A stretch of 64,000 nt of DNA from NCBI GenBank assembly GCA_943787435.1, contig CALSMK010000001.1, positions 1 to 64,000 of the forward strand. The letters run 5' to 3'. The notes beneath the pieces are model-generated. The model made no database searches and was not told the DNA's origin. It saw nothing but the letters and a program-made list of their open reading frames with translations. Numbering within the stretch: the stretch's first letter is position 1; each line of letters starts with the position of its first letter. The position numbers were made by a program, and so were the translations under genes. The stretch is from an uncultured Flavobacteriales bacterium (GTDB lineage Bacteria > Bacteroidota > Bacteroidia > Flavobacteriales_D > Sanyastnellaceae). Shown here piece after piece: positions 17,574 to 32,232 of this stretch.

Positions 17574-18838
17574 TCAAGCCACCCAATGTCCACGGAGCAG
17601 AACCCGGTCAGCAATGGGGTCCCCAAAGGCATAGAGTGCCTCGTTCACAGAGCCCAGAGGCCGGGTGACCATCAAACTGGCCTCTTGCCCCACAGCCAAT
17701 CCGCCCACCTCCTTCTGAAGGTTCAGGGCTGCAGCTCCGTTGACGGTGGCTGCGGCCAAAGCTTCAATGGGCTCCAAGCCCATCCGCAAACACCCCAGCG
17801 CTGCCGCCAAATGCATGTTTCCTGAAGGGGCTGAACCCGGGTTGAAATCGGTGGCGATGGCCAAGGCACATCCTGCATCAACCAGGGTTCTTCCCGGTGT
17901 GAATGGCAAGTCTAAAAACAAGGAGCACAAAGGCAACGCCACTGGAACCGTTGATCCACTGGCCAATTCGGCCACATCAGAAGCTTCCAACACTTCCAGA
18001 TGGTCGACGGACAAGGCCTCCATTTCCACGCAAAGCCCCACGCCGCCTCCTGCGGTGAATTGATTCACGTGGACTTTGGCAGGGATTCCACGAAGCTTGG
18101 CTTGGCTGAGCATCAAGCGGGTCTCTTCCAATCCGAAATACCCGTCCTCGCAAAACACATCCACATGATCCGCCAGACCTTCTTCCAAAACAGCGGGAAG
18201 AACTTCATTGGCCATGTGTCGTGTGTAGGACATGGCATTGTCCCAGAGTGGAGGTACAGCATGACATCCCAAGAATGTGGTCTTCACGGAATGCGATCCA
18301 ATGCCCCAAGCCTTCTTCCCACCCTGAGCATCTTCAACTCCGATTCCAGGTCGAGGCCATATCCCGATTTGATTTCGATGGCGCCTGTCCCCATGCGCAT
18401 CAGGCGTTCCATTCTCTCTAGCGAAACCTCGAACAAGTCATCCTCCGACATCTGACCCAACGCCTTCGCGCTGTTCAGAATTCCCCCTCCATTCTCCGCG
18501 ATTTCTTGGTAACTCAATCCCCGAATCCGGTCTACAAACTCTCCCTCTCGAGAGGCTGCATGAACCAAATGGGTGTGACTGTCCACCCATGCAGGCATCA
18601 CCAATTTTCCGGCCGCATCCAGCACTTCCAGGTGGGTCCAGTCCGCAATCCCAGGAAAATCCTCCATGCTTCCCCCATCCATGACCCGGCCATCTTCAAT
18701 GGCCAACCAAGCGTTTTGAATGACCGGAAGCGACCTCATGTCACTGCCAGCAAGCCTGTCCATGGGCTTGGAGCCGAACCCCACCAAGTGACCAATGTCC
18801 TTGATGAGCAATCGACCTTGTGCAAATCCAGATTCCAT
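17574..18838 (-). CDS. hutI: Imidazolonepropionase (one frameshift)
   Basis: Hydrolyses 4-imidazolone-5-propionate to N-formimino-L-glutamate, the third step of histidine breakdown; a metal-dependent amidohydrolase. Seen: [10 protein letters not shown] with the metal-binding HxH, the GGGI block, [18 protein letters not shown], then after the break [22 protein letters not shown] and [14 protein letters not shown]. The frame breaks near 18288 after GALDR, where one base is missing; one added base gives 421 residues, the family length. Start placed at the ATG at 18838 ([16 protein letters not shown]); ATG 18856 is possible. Divergent from aroC with 49 bases between the starts. Confidence 0.92.
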
Positions 18839-18875
18839 GGACCTAAGGTCGCACATTGGTCCGAAGTGCCCCTCG

Positions 18876-18883
18876 TACCTTTG
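18876..18883 (+). promoter_or_regulatory. -7 promoter element of aroC, predicted leaderless
   Basis: TACCTTTG, exact TAnnTTTG match, four bases before the aroC ATG at 18888. A TTGG at 18856-18859 may act as the upstream element. The expected start site coincides with the start codon. Confidence 0.6.
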
Positions 18884-18887
18884 CAAC

Positions 18888-19986
18888 ATGCCCGGTAACT
18901 CCTTTGGTTCCACCTTTAAACTGACCACGTTTGGCGAATCCCATGGCCCCGCCATGGGCGGAGTGCTCGACGGCGTGCCAGCAGGCCTCGAACTTGACCT
19001 AGAACGGCTGCAGAAAGAACTCGACAGAAGGCGTCCAGGTCAATCCAATTTGACCACCCAACGAAAGGAGAGCGACGAGGTTGTCTTTCTTTCTGGCATC
19101 TTCGAGGGCAAGACCACTGGTGGTCCCATTGGCTTTAGCATTCCCAATGCAGACGCCAAGAGTGAGGACTATAACCACCTCAAAGACCGCTATCGCCCGA
19201 GCCACGCGGACTACACGTACGACGCCAAATATGGATTCCGTGACCACAGGGGCGGCGGACGGGCCAGCGCCAGAGAAACCGTGTCTCGCGTGGTGGGCGG
19301 TGCCATCGCCCGACAATTGCTGGAGCATTTTCAAACTCCTTCTGGACAACAGCCTGAAGTGAGCGCTTATGTGGAGCGCGTCCAAGACATCGGAATGCCA
19401 AGCGCACCGGCTTTTTACGACCGTGAATTCGTGGATTCATCGCCCGTCAGGTGTCCAGACCCAGAGGTTGCATTTCGGATGAAGTCCCGCATTGAAGAAG
19501 TCCGAAACTCAGGCGACACCGTCGGCGGAAGCATTGTCGTGGTGGCACGCCATGTCCCCGCTGGATGGGGAGAGCCTGTTTTTGACAAGCTTCATGCCGA
19601 TTTGGCCAAAGCCCTTTGGAGCTTGCCTGCCGTCAAAGGCTTGGAGTTGGGCAGCGGTTTCAGCGGAACCTTGCTCAAGGGGTCGGAACACAACGACGCA
19701 TTCTCACCAGGAGCCGATGGCATCCGCACCGAAACCAACCACTCTGGTGGGAATTCAAGGGGGCATCAGCAACGGGGAAAACATCGTTCTGCGCATTGCA
19801 TTTAAGCCAGTGGCCACCATTGCCCAAAGTCAAAACACGGTCAACCAAGAAGGAGAACCGACTCAGGTCAAAGGAAAAGGAAGGCACGACCCTTGCGTTT
19901 TGCCTCGGGCCGTCCCCCTGGTGGAGTCCATGGTTCTTTTGGTTCTGGCCGATCATGCACTTCGACAACGTTCCGCGCGGCTTTGA
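18888..19986 (+). CDS. aroC: Chorismate synthase (one frameshift)
   Basis: Last step of the shikimate pathway: converts 5-enolpyruvylshikimate-3-phosphate to chorismate with reduced FMN. Seen: the family start [28 protein letters not shown], the [15 protein letters not shown] block, and in the second frame [23 protein letters not shown] and [16 protein letters not shown]. The frame breaks at about 19751-19753 in GGTGGGAATTC; removing one A joins SGG to IQGGISNGE and gives 365 residues, the expected size. Both catalytic-site blocks lie on either side of the break, so a functional gene with a base error is likely. The in-frame upstream ATG at 18795 is rejected because homologues start at MPGN. 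Confidence 0.93.
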
Positions 19987-19991
19987 ATTGG

Positions 19992-19999
19992 TAGCTTGC
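19992..19999 (+). promoter_or_regulatory. Variant -7 element before the symporter gene
   Basis: TAGCTTGC, two mismatches to TAnnTTTG, 29 bases before the ATG at 20029. The identical octamer precedes the sodium:solute symporter gene at 60531-60538, which is why it is listed. Confidence 0.25.
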
Positions 20000-20028
20000 G
20001 CCAAGAACGGATTGAACACCCCCTCCCC

Positions 20029-21429
20029 ATGCGCCTCGCCCTACACTGGCAAGTCCTCATTGGCCTTGCAATCGGCATCATCTACGCCTGGTTGTCCATC
20101 ACCTTTGGATGGAATGACTTCACCATCGACTACATCAAGCCGTTCGGTGACATATTCATCAACATACTGAAGCTCATTGCAGTACCCCTCGTACTCTTTA
20201 GCATCATTTCAGGTGTATCCAGCTTGGGCGACCCCTCCAAACTTGGGCGACTGGGGGTCAAAACGGTGATCACTTATGTGCTCACCACCATGATGGCCGT
20301 GATCGTTGGTTTGGTGCTGGTGAACCTCTTTAAGCCTGGATCCCAGGTCTCTGAAGACCTCCTTGAGTCCAACCGGATTCGCTACGAATTGTGGCGGGAC
20401 GCCAATGGCATCGAAGTCTTGGATGACATCTCGTTGGTCGATGACCCCGCCCTGTCCGCCAAAGTCGCCGAAATCTCCACCGAGCAAGTGGACATGAACG
20501 ACTGGGTTACCGACAAACTGACCAAGGCCGAACGCACCAAATCGAGCGGCCCTTTGCAACCCCTTGTGGACGTTGTGCCCACCAACATCTTTCAAGCGTT
20601 GGCCGACATGTCCATGCTCCAAATCATCTTTTTCGCCGTGTTCTTTGGCGTGGTTTTGGTGGGCATGCCAAAAGACAAAGCTGGACCGCTTATCCGAGCG
20701 ATTGAGTCTCTCAACGAGGTGTTTGTTCAGATGGTTTGGATCGTAATGAAGGCCATGCCCATCTTCGTTTTTGCCCTCATGGCAGGCCAAATCGTGAACG
20801 CTGCGGGCAGCGACCCGGAAATGTTCCGCCAACTCCTGGAGTACTTGCTGCAATACAGCTTGGTTGTGGTGCTGGGCCTGGCCTTTATGGTGTTCATTTT
20901 CTACCCTTCTTTGGTGGGATTGCTCATTCGCAAGCTTGGATATCGCCGCTTCATGAAAGGCATGCGTGATGCTCAAATCACCGCCTTTTCCACTTCGAGT
21001 TCAGTGGCGACCCTGCCGGTCACCATGGATTGCGTGAAGAACCGCATTGGCGTGTCGGAAAGAACCACCAGTTTCGTCCTCCCCATCGGAGCCACCGTCA
21101 ACATGGACGGAACCTCTCTTTACCAGGCAGTTGCAGTGGTGTCCCTCGCCCAGTTTCACATGGTCGACTTGAGCCTTGGACAACAAGCCGTGATTGTGAT
21201 CACAGCCACCTTGGCCTCCATCGGTGCAGCAGCGGTCCCGAGTGCAGGGTTGGTGCTCATGATCATTGTTCTGGAAAGCGTCGGACTCAATCCCGCTTGG
21301 ATCGCTTTGATTTTTCCTGTAGACCGCATCCTGGATATGTGCAGAACGGTGGTGAATGTGACAGGCGACGGAGCCGTGTCCACCCTGATTGCTCACAGCG
21401 AAGGCGAACTCGAGATCCCCGAAGCCTGA
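20029..21429 (+). CDS. Dicarboxylate/amino acid:cation symporter (DAACS/GltP family)
   Basis: Inner-membrane secondary transporter that takes up acidic amino acids or C4-dicarboxylates with sodium or protons. The 466 residues show about eight helices and the two family signatures: the serine-rich SSSVATLPVTMDC re-entrant loop near residue 325 and the FVLPIGATVNMDGTSLY motif about 25 residues later, where NMDGT binds cation and substrate. A roughly 100-residue charged insertion between early helices (about 110-190) is longer than in GltP. ATG 20029 is taken because it precedes the first helix directly. The next gene starts two bases after the stop, so they are likely co-transcribed. Exact substrate unknown. 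Confidence 0.9.
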   Translation: MRLALHWQVLIGLAIGIIYAWLSITFGWNDFTIDYIKPFGDIFINILKLIAVPLVLFSIISGVSSLGDPSKLGRLGVKTVITYVLTTMMAVIVGLVLVNLFKPGSQVSEDLLESNRIRYELWRDANGIEVLDDISLVDDPALSAKVAEISTEQVDMNDWVTDKLTKAERTKSSGPLQPLVDVVPTNIFQALADMSMLQIIFFAVFFGVVLVGMPKDKAGPLIRAIESLNEVFVQMVWIVMKAMPIFVFALMAGQIVNAAGSDPEMFRQLLEYLLQYSLVVVLGLAFMVFIFYPSLVGLLIRKLGYRRFMKGMRDAQITAFSTSSSVATLPVTMDCVKNRIGVSERTTSFVLPIGATVNMDGTSLYQAVAVVSLAQFHMVDLSLGQQAVIVITATLASIGAAAVPSAGLVLMIIVLESVGLNPAWIALIFPVDRILDMCRTVVNVTGDGAVSTLIAHSEGELEIPEA

Positions 21430-21431
21430 AC

Positions 21432-23483
21432 ATGCCCGCGTTGTCTCTGAATCGATGGTCCATCCTGGTGGTCTTCGTTGCCCTGACCTCTGGGGGACTG
21501 GCACAAGAGGATCCTTGCTCCGACCCGCCTTCTGAAAAGGCCGCCAAGTGGATCGAAAAAGGGGTCAACAAGAGCAAGTACGATGCCGAGAAGCGTCGGG
21601 GCTACCTGGAGAATGCCCTGGATGAAGACGACACATGTGTGGAGGCCCAGTTTCAATTGGGCTTGCTGGAATACCGGAAAGCAAGACAAGACAGGAGCCC
21701 ATTCACGGCGGCCAAGGACCAGCTCAGGAGCGTTCACGAAGCGTGCAACGCCTATGCCGAAGAAGTCCCCTACACCCTCGGTGCCATCGCCTATGCTGAA
21801 GGTCGTTATGTGGACGCCCTTCGCTGGTTGGATCGATTCTTGCGCTGGCAACATTTCACCGGACGCCCCTTGTCCCCGAGGGGCCTCAAACGCGTTCCGC
21901 AGGTGGAAGAATCCCTGCCTGAATTGACATTTTTGAGGCAATACAACGCCCATTCTGACGCACCACCCCCAGCTGTGCTCACCGAAGTGTCCACCCGAGA
22001 AGCCGAATACCTGCCCGCGTTGTCGGCCGACGGCACGCTGCTGTTTTTCACCAGAGCAGGAGAGCGAAAGTCCAAAGGAGACCTGGTCAGCCAGCCCTAT
22101 GAGTCTTTCACATGGGCCAAGCGCAATGGCCCTTCTGCCCGCTTCAATTCAGGGGAGTCTTTGGAATCCCCCTTCAACACAGGTGCCGGCTATGGTGGCG
22201 CCTCCATCTCCATTGACAATCGCTCGTTGTACCTGGCCATCAAAACCCCGAACAGTAAGAACTCTGAGAACATTGACTTGTACTCCACGCGTTATGAACT
22301 TCTGGAAGACACCGGGGACGAACGCGTGTATTTGTGGAGTGATCCCAAGCCCCTCGATGCCCTCAACACTCCAGATGGATGGGAATCACAGCCCGCCATC
22401 AGCCCCGATGGAAAAACCTTGTTTTTCTCGGCTGTTCGACCCGGAACCACTCCAAACGCGAATGGAGACCCCTCCATTGACATCCTGGCTTCGCGGTTTT
22501 CGGATGGCGCGAAATGGAACAACCCTGAAAAGCTGCCAGCCCCCATCAATGGACCCTACAGCGACAAAGCTCCATTTCTTCACCCCGACGGAAGAACGCT
22601 GTATTTCGCCTCCAATCGGGAACCTGGCGGCGGCGGTTATGACATCTGGATGAGCAAATTGGACAGTGCTGCCTCTCCGTTTGACGCGGGCGCTTGGTCT
22701 GACCCCGTGAACCTTGGTACCCCATTAAACACCAGTGGCGACGAACATGGCTTGGTGATTTCCTCGGACGGAACCACCGCCTATTTTGCCAGCCGCAGGC
22801 CAGGCACCAACGGGTTGGATATTTTGACTTGGACATTGCCCGAAGAACTCCGGCCCAAGGCTTCTGTGGTGGTCAAAGGGCAATTGAGCATCAGCGATGA
22901 ATTGAGCCAGTCCCCTATAGGACTGGAGCTTCGATACGCACAAAGCAAGCGCGCTCAAGCCATCGATTTGGGCGATGACGGCGCGTTTGCCGCCATTGTT
23001 GACTTGTCGACCTCTGAAGATGTCTTGTTGGTGGCCAAAGCCAAGGGCGCGGCCTTCAGCGCGGGATTGGTGATTGACCAAGAAGAAGCTCAGCCTGCGT
23101 TGGTCACCGCAGACTTAACCCTGCGGTCTGCCCAAGAAAAAAACGCCGCTTTCGAAATCCAAGACATCCATTACAGCTCCGGATCTGCCACCATCGACAG
23201 AACCAGCCTGTTGCTTCTGGACTTGTTTGCCGAATACCTGATGGAGACCGACATGATCGTGGAGATCGGTGGGCACACCGACAACGTGGGCAGTGATGCG
23301 GACAACCTGGCATTGAGTCAATCGCGGTCTAAGGCAGTCAGGGCGCACCTTCTGCGCCAAGGCGTGGCTGCAAATCGTGTCCAAGCCAAAGGCTACGGAG
23401 AGACCTCCCCTCGGTCCAGCAATGACACATCGAGCGGCCGCGCCAAGAATCGGAGAACCGAATTCAAGGTCCTCTCTCGCTAA
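21432..23483 (+). CDS. TPR - PD40 propeller - OmpA-like envelope protein
   Basis: A 683-residue exported protein of the Bacteroidota PD40/OmpA type, expected to bind peptidoglycan through its C-terminus. Seen: a signal peptide (residues about 1-28, ending GGLAQ), TPR-like helices (about 35-170), a set of PD40/WD40-like blades with SPDGKTLFFSA, HPDGRTLYFASNR and SSDGTTAYFASRR (about 185-470), a beta-sandwich stretch, and an OmpA domain with SSGSATIDRTS, EIGGHTDNVGSD and LSQSRSKAVRAHL near the end. Start 21432 is the only ATG that begins a signal peptide and follows the symporter stop by two bases. A related protein is encoded at 53975-56440. Confidence 0.88.
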   Translation: MPALSLNRWSILVVFVALTSGGLAQEDPCSDPPSEKAAKWIEKGVNKSKYDAEKRRGYLENALDEDDTCVEAQFQLGLLEYRKARQDRSPFTAAKDQLRSVHEACNAYAEEVPYTLGAIAYAEGRYVDALRWLDRFLRWQHFTGRPLSPRGLKRVPQVEESLPELTFLRQYNAHSDAPPPAVLTEVSTREAEYLPALSADGTLLFFTRAGERKSKGDLVSQPYESFTWAKRNGPSARFNSGESLESPFNTGAGYGGASISIDNRSLYLAIKTPNSKNSENIDLYSTRYELLEDTGDERVYLWSDPKPLDALNTPDGWESQPAISPDGKTLFFSAVRPGTTPNANGDPSIDILASRFSDGAKWNNPEKLPAPINGPYSDKAPFLHPDGRTLYFASNREPGGGGYDIWMSKLDSAASPFDAGAWSDPVNLGTPLNTSGDEHGLVISSDGTTAYFASRRPGTNGLDILTWTLPEELRPKASVVVKGQLSISDELSQSPIGLELRYAQSKRAQAIDLGDDGAFAAIVDLSTSEDVLLVAKAKGAAFSAGLVIDQEEAQPALVTADLTLRSAQEKNAAFEIQDIHYSSGSATIDRTSLLLLDLFAEYLMETDMIVEIGGHTDNVGSDADNLALSQSRSKAVRAHLLRQGVAANRVQAKGYGETSPRSSNDTSSGRAKNRRTEFKVLSR

Positions 23484-23570
23484 CCCTCAGGGTTACCGAC
23501 CGCTCCAACGTGATAAATCCAGAAAAATGGCCCCGAATGGGCGCGTCAACGGACGATTTTCACGTTGTCC

Positions 23571-26500
23571 ATGCGCCACCCCATGATTTCACATCCGCGT
23601 TCCTCCATTTTGGCGGCGACAGTCCTCCTTTCGTTGACCACTTCCCCCACCGCCCTGGCCCAGTCCTTTGACCTCAATGGTGGCGTCATTTCTGAATCTG
23701 TCAACCGCCATGACCCCTCGGTGTTCGATCGGGCCATGGACCACTTCAATCACGCGCAATACACAGCGGCATTGGAAGGGTTTGACACCTATGTCCAAAC
23801 CCCTTTGTTGGCCGACGCACCCTCTGCAGAGCGAGAGGAGCCCCGTCGACTGGAGGCGGAGTACTGTGCTGCGCTTTGTGCGGTCTATCTGTACCACAAG
23901 GATGCAGTCTGGCGCATCGACCAGTTCATTGACCAACACCCGGAATCAACTTGGGTGCCCAAACTGCGCTGGGAATTGGGCAACTACCAATACCGCAGGA
24001 AAAAGTGGACCAAGGCCATAGACGCATTCAATGGACTCACGCCCAGACACTTAAGCAAAGGACTCAGGACAGAGTTCCACTTCAAGCGGGGCCATTCCCT
24101 TTTTGAAAAATCTGAATTGAGCGAGGCCCGCAGCGACCTGATGAAGGTCGCCGATGACCCCTCAGCTTCTCCAGCCTTTTTGGAAGCCGCACGGTATTAT
24201 TTGGCACACATCGCCTACGCCGAAGACCGATTGACCACGGCATTGACGGCTTTTGAAGCGTTGCTTGTGGTCGACGCCTTCCGCAATGCGGTCCCTGTTT
24301 ACATCGCACAAATCCTGTACGACCTGGGGCGAAACGAAGAACTGATTGAGCGTGCCCCAGAATGGTTGGGCCAAAATCACGAACTGCGGAATGCCGACGC
24401 CTTGGAATTGCACAAACTCTTGGGGTCGGCCCTGTTCTACGAAAGCCGATGCGCCGAAGCAGAACCCCATTTGGAAGCCGCATGGAAGGCCGCCGATGGC
24501 CAACAGCGCACCCCCGAGTTCAGTTACATCGTGGGCCTGTGCCGCCTCAACAATGGCCATCCATCCACCGCCATCACGGCCTTGATGCGGTCCACAGGAG
24601 GCAAAGACCAGCTCGATCAGTACGCCACACATGCCATGGGGCGGGCCTATCTGGAACTGAACGAAAAGCCCAAAGCCCAAACGGCATTTGAAACGGCGGC
24701 TTCTTTGGATCACGATTTGGAACTGCGGGAAGACGCTTTGTTCAACCAAGCCAAACTGGCCTTCGAAACAGACTTCAACCCATTCAACGACGCCATTGCA
24801 GCCTTTGAGCAATACCTGGAAGAGTACCCAAACAGCCCACGCAGAGATGAAGCCTACGGATTTCTGCTCGACGTCTACCTCACCACCCGAAACCACGTTC
24901 GGGCTTTGGATGCCCTCGACCGCATTCAACGCAAGTCCTCCCCGCGAAAAGCAGGCCTACCAGAAGCTCGCCTTTAACCATGCCGTCGACCTGTTTCGCT
25001 CAGGGAAAATCGAAGAGTCCCGATCCGTTTTTTAGCCGAAGCCGAACCTTTCCAGAAGACGCCACCCTCGCCGCCGAAAGTCACTTCTGGCAAGGAGAGG
25101 TGGCCGTCAAAGCTGGAAGTGACGGACCTGCCTTGAGTCATTACCGCGCCTTCCTCAATGCCCCAGGCGCGTTCAACTCTGAATTGTACAATGAAGGCGA
25201 GTACGGCGCAGCCTATGCCCTCTTCAAGCAACGCAAATACAGAGACGCACTGATTGGGTTCCGCAAGTATGCCGACGCCACCCAAGGACAAACCGAGGCA
25301 GGACACCGCGCAGACGCGCTGCTCCGCATTGGCGACTGCTTTTACATCGACAAGGACTACCCCCGGGCTGTAGATGCCTATTCACAGAGCTTAACCGATG
25401 GGACCACACAACAGCAATACGCCAGTTATCAGCGGGCCCGCTGCAAGGGCCTTGACGGAGACCTAGATGGTGCCTTGGCGGGAATGAACGAATTGCTCAG
25501 CGCCTTCCCCACCACCACATTCAAAGGAGACGCCTTGACCTCCATTGGCAAGACCCAAATCGAACGCAATCAAATGGACGATGCCCGTCGGGCTTTTGAG
25601 CAAATACGCCAAGAGCTGCCCGGCAGCGCCTATGCCAAGAGGGCATTGGTGGACTTGGCTTTGATTGCCATCAAGCAAAATCGGGGACGACGACGCCTTG
25701 ACTTTGTGGGGCCAGATTTCCTCCAAATACCCTGAAGACGATGTCACCAAGGACGCCTTCCTTTTGGTGGAACCCTTGCTCATAGAACGCGGTCAATTGG
25801 ACAACCTGCCAGAAGTGGTGGGACTTTCCGATGATGACATTGCAGAAAAAACCTATGCTGCCGCCCAAGAGTTGGCCTTGTCGGGACAATGCAGCGCAGC
25901 CATTCCCAAGCTCACCCAATTCTTGACCAACCACCCCCAAAGCATTCGCGTGCTGGCCGCCCGTTTCCATTTGGGGCAATGTCAATTTGAAGAAGGGGCC
26001 CTGGACGAAGCGCTCAATGCTTTGGAACAAGTGGTCAATGCGCCTTTGAGCGATTACCATGAATCGGCCTTGGTTTTGGTCGCCACCCTGAGGTACAACC
26101 GCAATGAGTGGACCGAGGCTTTGGCCCACTATCAGCACTTGGAGCAGGTATCCGAGCTCAAACGACATGTTTTGGAAGCCCGAATTGGCATCATGCGTTG
26201 CAGCAGGCAGCTGGGAGATGGAGACACCGTGCTGGCTTACGTCGACCCCATTTTGGCCGATGCAGAAACGCCTGAAGACATCCGCCTGGCTGCCCGCTAC
26301 AACCGCGCATTGTTGTTGCTTGAACGCGACGCCGACCAAGCCTTGTCCGATTTGCAATGGCTGGCCGAGGACGGGCCCCACGCCGAGGAAGCGAGCCATC
26401 ATCTGGCCAGCATTCAACTGAACAACGGCGATGCCCCCGGAGCGCAAGCTGCCATTTTCGCACAACTCAATCGATTTGGCGGTGGGTCTGAATGGGCACA

Positions 26501-26716
26501 TCGCAGTTTCTTCCTCCTCGCCGATGCCTATCTCGCTCAAGAAGACTTGTTTCAAGCCAGGACCACCATTGAGCAACTTCAGGCCAACGTGGACGTGCCG
26601 TGGGTTCAAGATTCTTGTCTGGACTACTTGGACAGACTGACTCAATTGGAGAACCCGCCATCCCCTCCCGATTCGACTGAATCTGGAACGGAGATCACCC
26701 CTCAATCCGATAACAA

Positions 26717-26720
<4 letters not shown>
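23571..26720 (+). CDS. Large exported tetratricopeptide repeat protein (three frameshifts)
   Basis: Reconstructed as one protein of about 1,048 residues built from TPR helices throughout, exported by a signal peptide (cleavage probably after TALAQ). Frame 1 runs to a C4 run at 24940-24943 (one extra C), frame 2 to a T6 run at 25028-25033 (one extra T), frame 3 to an A4 run at 25677-25680 (one extra A). Each removal joins TPR-like sequence smoothly (for example KSS|REKQAYQKLAFNHA). The start could be ATG 23571 or 23583. Its stop overlaps the start of the following barrel gene (ATGA), so a periplasmic scaffold working with that outer-membrane protein is inferred. No catalytic motif was seen. 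Confidence 0.8.
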
Positions 26721-31438
<4,718 letters not shown>

Positions 31439-31440
31439 CC

Positions 31441-32232
31441 TCAGACAAATTCACGGCCAGCCACATCGAGGACTTTCGTGGTCTTCTTGAGCGTGCGGAG
31501 GACCAAAAAGATGACGAAAGCGGTCAAGAGTGCATAGGCCCAAAAATTCTGGAAAATGCAGGCTGGCGAAGAAAAGAACGACGCCTGTAATCCAGCCTCA
31601 CGAAAACCGTGCAGGCCATCCACCCAAGCGAAGCTCAAGAACATGGCGAAAAACCCGTTGTATTCGCGCTTGAGCACATTGCGCAGGGAGAACCCCACAT
31701 CGGGAGACTTCCACTGGCCCAAGGCGGGCCAAAAAGCGGGAACTTGAGACGACCAATCGAGGTACGCTTGACCAAATTTGCCGCGCAAGAACTGCTCTTC
31801 GGCAAACATGATGCGCTCATAGTACAAGGCATAGACCAACAGAAATGCCACGGCGAACCAAAGGTGGCCCATGTACAAAACGATGCCGAGCCACATCAAC
31901 AGATTGCCCAAATACAGCGGGTGGCGGCACATGGAATACATGCCTTTCGTGTTCAATGACTCCGCGACTTGGCCCTCTTTGGTGTTGCGACCAGAAGTGC
32001 CCGCAGGTGTAAACCCAACGCACAACCCCCTCACCTTCTGACCGGACATTCCCACGGCCAGGCAAACCAAAGGCCACACCCACGTCGCATCCGGCGAAGG
32101 CGACATCACCGCCCATGAAACATCGCCAAACAGCACCACCGGCACCGCGCCGAAGAACAACAGCAAGGGCAGAAAGCTCCGCCAGCGGAACAGCCAGTTC
32201 CCTGACCGGTCCATTTCCTCAATCAATGCCAT
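31441..32232 (-). CDS. ICMT/PEMT-like membrane methyltransferase
   Basis: A 263-residue integral membrane protein with about six helices. The C-terminal half carries the signature of the isoprenylcysteine/phospholipid methyltransferase family: GMYSMCRHPLYLGNLL near residue 97, and the E-E-x-FLRGKFGQAYLDW segment near residue 145, which form the S-adenosylmethionine site in the membrane. In bacteria, members methylate lipids; the Leptospira homologue LmtA methylates the lipid A 1-phosphate, which is one possible role here. Its start overlaps the stop of the membrane-fusion protein gene (TGATG), so it is the last gene of the MacB-like operon. The protein continues about 80 residues past the core with two more helices. 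Confidence 0.75.
   Translation of the reverse strand: MALIEEMDRSGNWLFRWRSFLPLLLFFGAVPVVLFGDVSWAVMSPSPDATWVWPLVCLAVGMSGQKVRGLCVGFTPAGTSGRNTKEGQVAESLNTKGMYSMCRHPLYLGNLLMWLGIVLYMGHLWFAVAFLLVYALYYERIMFAEEQFLRGKFGQAYLDWSSQVPAFWPALGQWKSPDVGFSLRNVLKREYNGFFAMFLSFAWVDGLHGFREAGLQASFFSSPACIFQNFWAYALLTAFVIFLVLRTLKKTTKVLDVAGREFV

Noticed and set aside
23481-23495. Palindrome TAACCCT-C-AGGGTTA at the end of the first PD40 gene
   Set aside because: One-base loop cannot form a good hairpin, no U-tract follows, and it includes the stop codon; likely chance.
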